A stretch of 64,000 bases of DNA from Aquabacterium humicola (GTDB lineage: Bacteria; Pseudomonadota; Gammaproteobacteria; Burkholderiales; Burkholderiaceae_C), in contig NZ_JARGNB010000001.1 in assembly GCF_030167915.1 (NCBI RefSeq), forward strand, positions 558,001 to 622,000, written 5' to 3'. Shown piece after piece: positions 59,356 to 64,000 of this stretch. Under the pieces are notes generated by a model, which had not been told where the DNA came from, ran no database searches, and saw only the letters and a program-made list of their open reading frames with translations. Position numbers and translations under genes: made by a program. Position 1 is the first letter of the stretch. Every line of letters starts with the position of its first letter.

Positions 59356-60159
59356 ATGAACGACCGCGTCCGCATCACCTTCACCGAGCCCGGCATCGCC
59401 GAGGTCTGCCTGACCCGCGGCGACAAGATGAACGCGCTCGACTTCGAGATGTTCGACGCGCTCGCCGGCGCGATCGACACGCTGCGCGACACGCCCGGCC
59501 TGCGCGTCGTCGTGCTGCATGGCGAGGGCCGCGCCTTCTGCGCCGGCCTGGACATGCAGCGCATGAGCCGCATCGGCGCCGGCGAGCCCGGCGGCACGCG
59601 CGACCTGCGCGCCCGCACGCACGGCCCGATGAACTCGGCGCAGTACATCGGCGGCGGCTGGCGCGAATTGCCGGTGCCGGTGATCGCCGCGGTGCACGGC
59701 GTGGCCTTCGGCGGCGGCCTGCAGGTGGCGCTGGGCGCCGACCTGCGCTACATCGACGCGGCGACCAAGCTGTCGGTGATGGAGATCAAGTGGGGCCTGG
59801 TGCCCGACATGGCCGGCATCGTGCTGATGCGCCATCTGCTGCGCGACGACGTCGTGCGCGAGCTGACCTTCAGCGGCCGGGTCGTGGTCGGCGAGGAAGC
59901 GGTGACGCTGGGCCTCGCGACGCGCGTGTGCGCCGATCCGCTGGCCGATGCCCGCGCGCTGGCCGCCGAGCTGGCGCAGCGCAGCCCCGATGCGCTGCGC
60001 GCCGCGAAGCGCCTGCTGAACGCGGCCGCGCGCGGCGATTCGGACGCGGCGCTGTTCCAGGCCGAGTCCGACGAGCAGGTGGCGTTGATGGGCGCGCCGA
60101 ACCAGATGGAGGCGGTGCGCGCCAACCTGGAGCAGCGCGCGCCGCAGTTCAAGGCCTGA
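59356..60159 (+). CDS. enoyl-CoA hydratase/isomerase (crotonase) family protein
   Basis: A 267-residue crotonase-fold protein. The oxyanion-hole segments VVLHGEGRAFCAGLDMQRM and AAVHGVAFGGGLQVALGADL are present. The usual first catalytic glutamate position in the second segment region is replaced by neutral residues (GVAFGGGLQ), and an acidic residue is found later (VPDMAGIV), as in several isomerase- or hydrolase-type members. The substrate is unknown. A ten-base gap separates it from the Nudix gene, suggesting co-transcription. Confidence 0.88.
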   Translation: MNDRVRITFTEPGIAEVCLTRGDKMNALDFEMFDALAGAIDTLRDTPGLRVVVLHGEGRAFCAGLDMQRMSRIGAGEPGGTRDLRARTHGPMNSAQYIGGGWRELPVPVIAAVHGVAFGGGLQVALGADLRYIDAATKLSVMEIKWGLVPDMAGIVLMRHLLRDDVVRELTFSGRVVVGEEAVTLGLATRVCADPLADARALAAELAQRSPDALRAAKRLLNAAARGDSDAALFQAESDEQVALMGAPNQMEAVRANLEQRAPQFKA

Positions 60160-60169
60160 CGGACCCCCG

Positions 60170-60829
60170 ATGCGCACCGACGCCGCCCTGGAGTTGCTGC
60201 TGCGCGAGCGCCTGGCGGCCTGGCCGCGGCAGGCGATCGATGCGCCGGACCTGCGGCGCGCCGCGGTGGCGATCGTCGTGCTCGACGAAGGCGAGGGCGC
60301 GCAGCTGCCCGGGGTGACCGAGCCGGCCGGCTGGAGCGATGCGCCGGCGCTGCTGGTGACCTTGCGCGCCACTTCGCTGCGCCAGCACGGCGGCCAGTTC
60401 GCGTTCCCGGGCGGGCGCATCGACGAGGGCGAGACGCCCGATGCCGCGGCGCTGCGCGAGCTCGACGAGGAGGTCGCGCTGCACCTGCCCGAAGCCGCGA
60501 TCCTCGGCCGGCTCGATGACTACGAAACCCGCTCCGGTTATGCGATCACGCCGGTGGTCGTCTGGGGCGGCGCGGTGCGCACGCTGCGGGCCAATCCCGA
60601 CGAGGTGGCCAGCCTGCACCGCATTCCTATCGCCGAATTGCAGCGGCCGGACGCCCCGCTGCTGACGCAGGAGGCCCCGGACGAGCCGCCGGTGCTGCGC
60701 ATGCCGATCGGCGACGGCTGGATCGCCGCGCCGACCGCCGCGCTGCTGTACCAGTTCCGGGAAGTCTGCATCGAAGGCCGCGCGATGCGCGTCGCGCACT
60801 TCGGGCAGCCGCGTTTCGCGTGGCGCTGA
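60170..60829 (+). CDS. Nudix hydrolase, CoA pyrophosphatase-like
   Basis: A 219-residue protein with the Nudix box FPGGRIDEGETPDAAALREL followed by DEEVAL, and the upstream segment LRQHGGQFAFPGG typical of CoA diphosphatases (NudL type), which split CoA into 4'-phosphopantetheine and ADP. It follows a CoA-ester enzyme by ten bases, consistent with a role in CoA turnover. Confidence 0.88.
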   Translation: MRTDAALELLLRERLAAWPRQAIDAPDLRRAAVAIVVLDEGEGAQLPGVTEPAGWSDAPALLVTLRATSLRQHGGQFAFPGGRIDEGETPDAAALRELDEEVALHLPEAAILGRLDDYETRSGYAITPVVVWGGAVRTLRANPDEVASLHRIPIAELQRPDAPLLTQEAPDEPPVLRMPIGDGWIAAPTAALLYQFREVCIEGRAMRVAHFGQPRFAWR

Positions 60830-60904
60830 ACGGCCGACGACAGCTGGCCGAACGGCCGGCAACAGCCGATGCGGCCGGTCGCGAATGCAGCAGCGCTCCG
60901 GCGC

Positions 60905-60910
60905 TACAGT
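60905..60910 (+). promoter_or_regulatory. -10-like hexamer, short-leader promoter of MFS gene
   Basis: TACAGT followed by CGGCGCT, ten bases before the ATG at 60921. The same TACAGTCGGCGC string occurs before the ThiS/MoaD-like gene at 4003. A very short leader without a Shine-Dalgarno sequence is implied. Confidence 0.35.
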
Positions 60911-60920
60911 CGGCGCTCCG

Positions 60921-62537
60921 ATGAGCCCGCGCGACACCGCCTCCCCGTCGAGCACCGCGTCGCCGTCCGTCTGGCGCACCCTGCACCACGCCGTGTTCCG
61001 CGGCATGTGGTTCGCGAGCGCCGCGTACTTCATCGGCAACGCGATGCAGGGCATGGCGGCGGCGTGGTTCATGGTCGAGCGCACCGATTCGACCTTCCTC
61101 GTCGCCTCGGTGCAGACCGCGGTGTTCCTGCCGATGTTCGTGCTGGCGCTGCCGGCCGGGGTGCTGGCCGATACCACCGACCGGCGCCGCCTGATCCTGC
61201 TGGCGCTGTACACGCAGGCGGCCTCGGTGGCGCTGCTGGCGCTGCTGGTGCTGACCGGCTGGGCCGGGCCGGCGACCATCCTCTTCTTCACCGCCCTGAT
61301 CGGCTGCTGCACCGCGATGATGTCGCCGGCGTGGAACTCCACCGTCGGCGAGATCCTGCCGCGCGAGGAGCTGCCGCAGGCCATCGTGGCGATGAGCATC
61401 GCCTACAACGCGGCACGCGCGCTGGGGCCGGCGCTGGCCGGCGTGGTGTTCGCGTTCGCCGGCGGCGCCTCGGTGTTCGGCCTCGCGCTGCTGGGCACCG
61501 CGGCGATGGCGCTGGCGATCCGCCGCTGGCCGCCGCGCGCGCACCCGCCGAGCCGGCTGCCGGCCGAACGCCTGTGGGGCGGCACGCTGGCGGGGCTGCG
61601 CTATGCGCGCCATTCGCAGACCATCCTGGCGCAGCTGGTGCGCACAGCCGCCTATGGCGCGTCCGGCTCGGCGCTGTGGGCCCTGCTGCCGGTGATCGGC
61701 CAGCAGCGGCTCGGGCTGGGCGCCGAAGGCTTCGGCCTCCTGATGGGCTGCCTGGGCGCCGGCGCGGTCGCCGTCGGCCTGGTGATCGGCCCGCTGCGCC
61801 ACAAGGTGGGCCTGGAGCGCCTCGTCGGGACGAGCTGCGTGATCTTCGCCGCGGTGATGCTGGTGGCCGCGTTCTCGCGCTGGGCGCTGCCGGTGTACAT
61901 CGCGCTGGTGGCCGCCGGTGCGGCGTGGATGGCGGTGATGTCGACCTTCAACACCGCGACGCAGACCAGCGCGCCGCCGTGGGTGCGCTCGCGAGCGACC
62001 GCGATGCACGTGCTCAGCGCGCTCGGCTCGTTCGCGATCGGCTCGGCCTTCTGGGGCATCGTCGCCGGCGTGTTCGGGCTGCAGGCGGCGCTGTGCATCG
62101 CCGCGGCGCTGATGTTCGCCGGGCTGCTGCTGGTGAAGCCCTTCCCGTTGCGCATGGGAGCCGCGTCCGAGGTGACGCAGGCGCCGCACGTGCCCTTCGA
62201 GGACCTGCTGGTCGCCGACGAGCCTGACCCGGAGGCCGGCCCGGTGGCGGTGGAACTCGGCTACCGCATCCGCCCGGTCGACACCGCCGAGTTCCTCGAC
62301 ACCGTCGCGCTGCTGCGCGCGCCGCGCCAGCGCGACGGCGCCACCTTCTGGCGCCTGTACAAGGACCTCGGCGACCCGTCGCGCTACGTCGAGCGCTTCA
62401 TCGTCACCTCGTGGGCCGACTACCTGCACCAGCGCGCCCGCGCGACGCTGGCCGACCAGGCGCTGGAAGCGCGCGTGCGCGCCTTCGTGATCGACGGCGA
62501 GACGGTGTCGATGCAGCACTACATCGCCGAACGCTGA
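60921..62537 (+). CDS. MFS transporter (MFS_3/EntS-like) with C-terminal cytoplasmic domain
   Basis: A 538-residue inner-membrane exporter. The first about 410 residues form twelve helices with the motif-A region ALPAGVLADTTDRRRLILLA between helices 2 and 3. The last about 110 residues are soluble (VAVELGYRIRPVDTAEFLDT, GATFWRLYKDLGDPSRYVER, VTSWADYLHQRARATLADQA) and resemble the antibiotic-biosynthesis-monooxygenase-like ferredoxin fold found at this position in this transporter family. Substrate is unknown. Confidence 0.88.
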   Translation: MSPRDTASPSSTASPSVWRTLHHAVFRGMWFASAAYFIGNAMQGMAAAWFMVERTDSTFLVASVQTAVFLPMFVLALPAGVLADTTDRRRLILLALYTQAASVALLALLVLTGWAGPATILFFTALIGCCTAMMSPAWNSTVGEILPREELPQAIVAMSIAYNAARALGPALAGVVFAFAGGASVFGLALLGTAAMALAIRRWPPRAHPPSRLPAERLWGGTLAGLRYARHSQTILAQLVRTAAYGASGSALWALLPVIGQQRLGLGAEGFGLLMGCLGAGAVAVGLVIGPLRHKVGLERLVGTSCVIFAAVMLVAAFSRWALPVYIALVAAGAAWMAVMSTFNTATQTSAPPWVRSRATAMHVLSALGSFAIGSAFWGIVAGVFGLQAALCIAAALMFAGLLLVKPFPLRMGAASEVTQAPHVPFEDLLVADEPDPEAGPVAVELGYRIRPVDTAEFLDTVALLRAPRQRDGATFWRLYKDLGDPSRYVERFIVTSWADYLHQRARATLADQALEARVRAFVIDGETVSMQHYIAER

Positions 62538-62597
62538 TCGCCGCGAGCGGCCCGGCGACCGGTCCGAGACCGGCGCGTGGGGGCTTCTGTCGCGACC

Positions 62598-62603
62598 TAT
62601 CAT
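62598..62603 (+). promoter_or_regulatory. -10-like hexamer before tldD-family gene
   Basis: TATCAT lies 33 bases before the ATG at 62637 in the 99-base gap after the MFS gene. No convincing -35. Confidence 0.3.
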
Positions 62604-62636
62604 CGTCGTCCCACAAGACAACCTCAGGGAACAACG

Positions 62637-63986
62637 ATGTCCTCCGCATTGCAGTCCCCCTATCGGGAAGTGCGCCGCCACGAGCTGCGCAAGAACCGCA
62701 TGCTGATGGTCGACGGCAACCTCGTCGTCAACCAGCGCATGAGCGAAGGCGGCCTGTCCAGCCGCGTCTACGACGGCGGCTACTGGGGCTTCGCGTCGGC
62801 GCCCGGCGGCGATGCCGCCGAGCTGGAGCAGCAGGCGCTGCGCAACGCGCGCGCGATGGCCCGCTTCGGCGCCCGCCAGCCGCACGCGCTGCCCGGCGGC
62901 GCCTACCGCGGCGAGCACCGCTATGCCGGCAAGCCCGCGATGAGCGCCGGCGACTGCAGCGACCGGCTGGCCGCGCTGCATGCGCACTGCAAGCAGCGCT
63001 ACCCGGGCCTGAAGTCCACGCGCTTCGTGCTGCTCGAGGAAGAACACGTCAAGCGCCTGACCACCAGCGTCGGCGGCGAATCGCTGGCATCGATCCAGCG
63101 TGCGCTGTGCTACCTGACGCTGATCGGCGAGGACGAGCAGGGCACGCCGATCGAGGTCTTCGAGCCGCTGTCGTGCAAGGGCAGCCTGGCCGAGATCGAC
63201 TTCACCGTCGACGCGCTCGCGCCGCTGCTGGACAGGATGCACGGCCACCTGCAGGCCAAGCGCCATGCGGTGCAGGCCGAAGGCGGGCTGCACACGGTGG
63301 TGATGGCGCCCAAGCTCGCCGGCATGCTGGCGCACGAGGCGATGGGCCATCCCTGCGAGGCCGACATCGTGCTCGGCGGCGCGATCACCGGCGACCTGGT
63401 CGGCCAGCGTGTCGCGAGCGACCTGGTGTCGATGGTCGATTTCGCGCACAGCGTCGACGGTGCCGAGGCCATGGTGCCGGTCTACGTCGACGACGAAGGC
63501 ACGCCGGCACGCGACGCCGTGCTGATCGAGCGCGGCATCCTCAAGGGCTTCATGAGCAGCCGCGAGACCGCCGCCAGGCTCGGCATCGAGGCGACCGGCA
63601 GCGCGCGCGCCTTCGGCCCGAACGACGAGCCGCTGGTGCGCATGCGCAACACGGCGATCCTGCCCGGACGGGACAAGTACGAGGACATGATCGCCGGCGT
63701 CGAGCGCGGCTACCTGCTGCTGAACACCGCCAACGGCCAGGCCGACTCGACGACCGAGTTCATGTTCGGCATCACGCTGGCCTACGAGATCCGCGACGGG
63801 CGGATCGGCCGCGCGGTGCGCGACACCACGCTGTCGGGCAGCGCGATCAAGGTGCTGCAGAGCGTCGACGCGGTGTCCGACGACATGTACTGGGACTGCT
63901 CGGGCTACTGCGGCAAGAAGCAGACGATGGTCGTCTCGATGGGTGGCCCGGCGCTGCGCGCGCAGGCCCACCTCGGAGGGCAGTGA
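62637..63986 (+). CDS. TldD/PmbA-family metalloprotease subunit (TldD-like)
   Basis: A 449-residue protein. The zinc-binding HExxxH motif of TldD is present in LAHEAMGHPCEADIVLGG (near residue 240), with a later cysteine-rich end (YWDCSGYCGKKQTM). TldD forms a heterodimer with PmbA/TldE and cleaves unfolded peptides entering the cavity. It diverges from the usual E. coli TldD, so it may be the paralogue often found as a second tldD-pmbA pair. The start at 62637 follows AGGGA by about nine bases. The next gene begins three bases after its stop. Confidence 0.87.
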   Translation: MSSALQSPYREVRRHELRKNRMLMVDGNLVVNQRMSEGGLSSRVYDGGYWGFASAPGGDAAELEQQALRNARAMARFGARQPHALPGGAYRGEHRYAGKPAMSAGDCSDRLAALHAHCKQRYPGLKSTRFVLLEEEHVKRLTTSVGGESLASIQRALCYLTLIGEDEQGTPIEVFEPLSCKGSLAEIDFTVDALAPLLDRMHGHLQAKRHAVQAEGGLHTVVMAPKLAGMLAHEAMGHPCEADIVLGGAITGDLVGQRVASDLVSMVDFAHSVDGAEAMVPVYVDDEGTPARDAVLIERGILKGFMSSRETAARLGIEATGSARAFGPNDEPLVRMRNTAILPGRDKYEDMIAGVERGYLLLNTANGQADSTTEFMFGITLAYEIRDGRIGRAVRDTTLSGSAIKVLQSVDAVSDDMYWDCSGYCGKKQTMVVSMGGPALRAQAHLGGQ

Positions 63987-63988
63987 CG

Positions 63989-64000
63989 ATGGCCGCGACC
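63989..64000 (+). CDS. start of next gene, possibly the TldE/PmbA-like partner (truncated)
   Basis: ATGGCCGCGACC begins two bases after the TldD-like stop, with GGAGGG twelve bases upstream. Only four codons (MAAT) are in the window, so identity rests on the common pairing of TldD-like and PmbA-like genes. Confidence 0.4.

Noticed and set aside
60627-63971. A second very long antisense frame opposite the Nudix, MFS and TldD-like genes
   Set aside because: Composition is repetitive Arg/Gln/Ala/His and no domain is recognisable; sense genes explain the region.

Overview
The window is GC-rich (about 70%) chromosomal DNA of a Gram-negative bacterium, most likely a betaproteobacterium of the order Burkholderiales (Rubrivivax/Leptothrix/Rhodoferax-like). 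This rests on a Burkholderiales-type porin, Bug-type TctC receptors, tolB-pal-cpoB gene order, System I cytochrome c maturation, an rquA homologue, and a CCCCC-ACGTCGCTTCGCTCC type intergenic repeat. No phage, insertion sequence, CRISPR array or rRNA was seen.

Layout. 1-13 kb (mostly + strand) is housekeeping: the end of an alpha/beta hydrolase; a rubrerythrin / Fe-S protein / DUF3501 peroxide-defence operon behind an almost perfect OxyR site; rarD; a ThiS/MoaD-like protein with a BNR-repeat protein; a MarR-GNAT regulator divergent from an HSL-type hydrolase; tolB-pal-cpoB; a YeeE/YedE sulfur transporter; tcdA; and two lysine tRNAs. 13-23 kb holds a universal stress protein, a porin, and a catabolic cluster flanked by two LysR genes. 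That cluster has a PrpF/GalD-like isomerase fused in frame to a Bug solute receptor, an HTD2/MaoC-like hydratase, a class III CoA-transferase and a fumarase/PcaB-superfamily lyase. It looks like uptake and CoA-dependent breakdown of an unsaturated di- or tricarboxylate whose identity is unknown.

23-56 kb is one continuous minus-strand respiratory island. In transcription order it encodes: a 2-oxoacid (probably pyruvate) oxidoreductase gamma-alpha-beta with an NAD(P)-binding Fe-S flavoprotein; LutABC L-lactate oxidation proteins; a nonaheme c / cytochrome b fusion; two monoheme cytochromes; two ethylbenzene-dehydrogenase-gamma-like heme proteins; a DUF2231 membrane protein; two decaheme OmcA/MtrC lipoproteins with a helix-hairpin-helix protein between them; a decaheme MtrA and an MtrB porin (together an extracellular electron conduit); a rhodoquinone methyltransferase RquA with a complete FrdABCD fumarate reductase; and ccmABCDEFGHI for cytochrome c maturation. 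Four FNR-type boxes (two perfect) lie before the 2-oxoacid oxidoreductase genes, the second monoheme cytochrome, rquA-frd and ccm. Read together, lactate would be oxidised to pyruvate and acetyl-CoA and the electrons passed to fumarate through rhodoquinol or to an external acceptor through some 41 CXXCH hemes, under oxygen-limited control.

56-64 kb (+ strand) returns to ordinary genes: a small membrane protein, a diheme cytochrome c, a lipoprotein, an ArsC/Spx-like protein, a PEP-CTERM protein, an enoyl-CoA hydratase, a Nudix CoA pyrophosphatase, an MFS exporter, a TldD-family protease subunit and the first codons of its probable partner.
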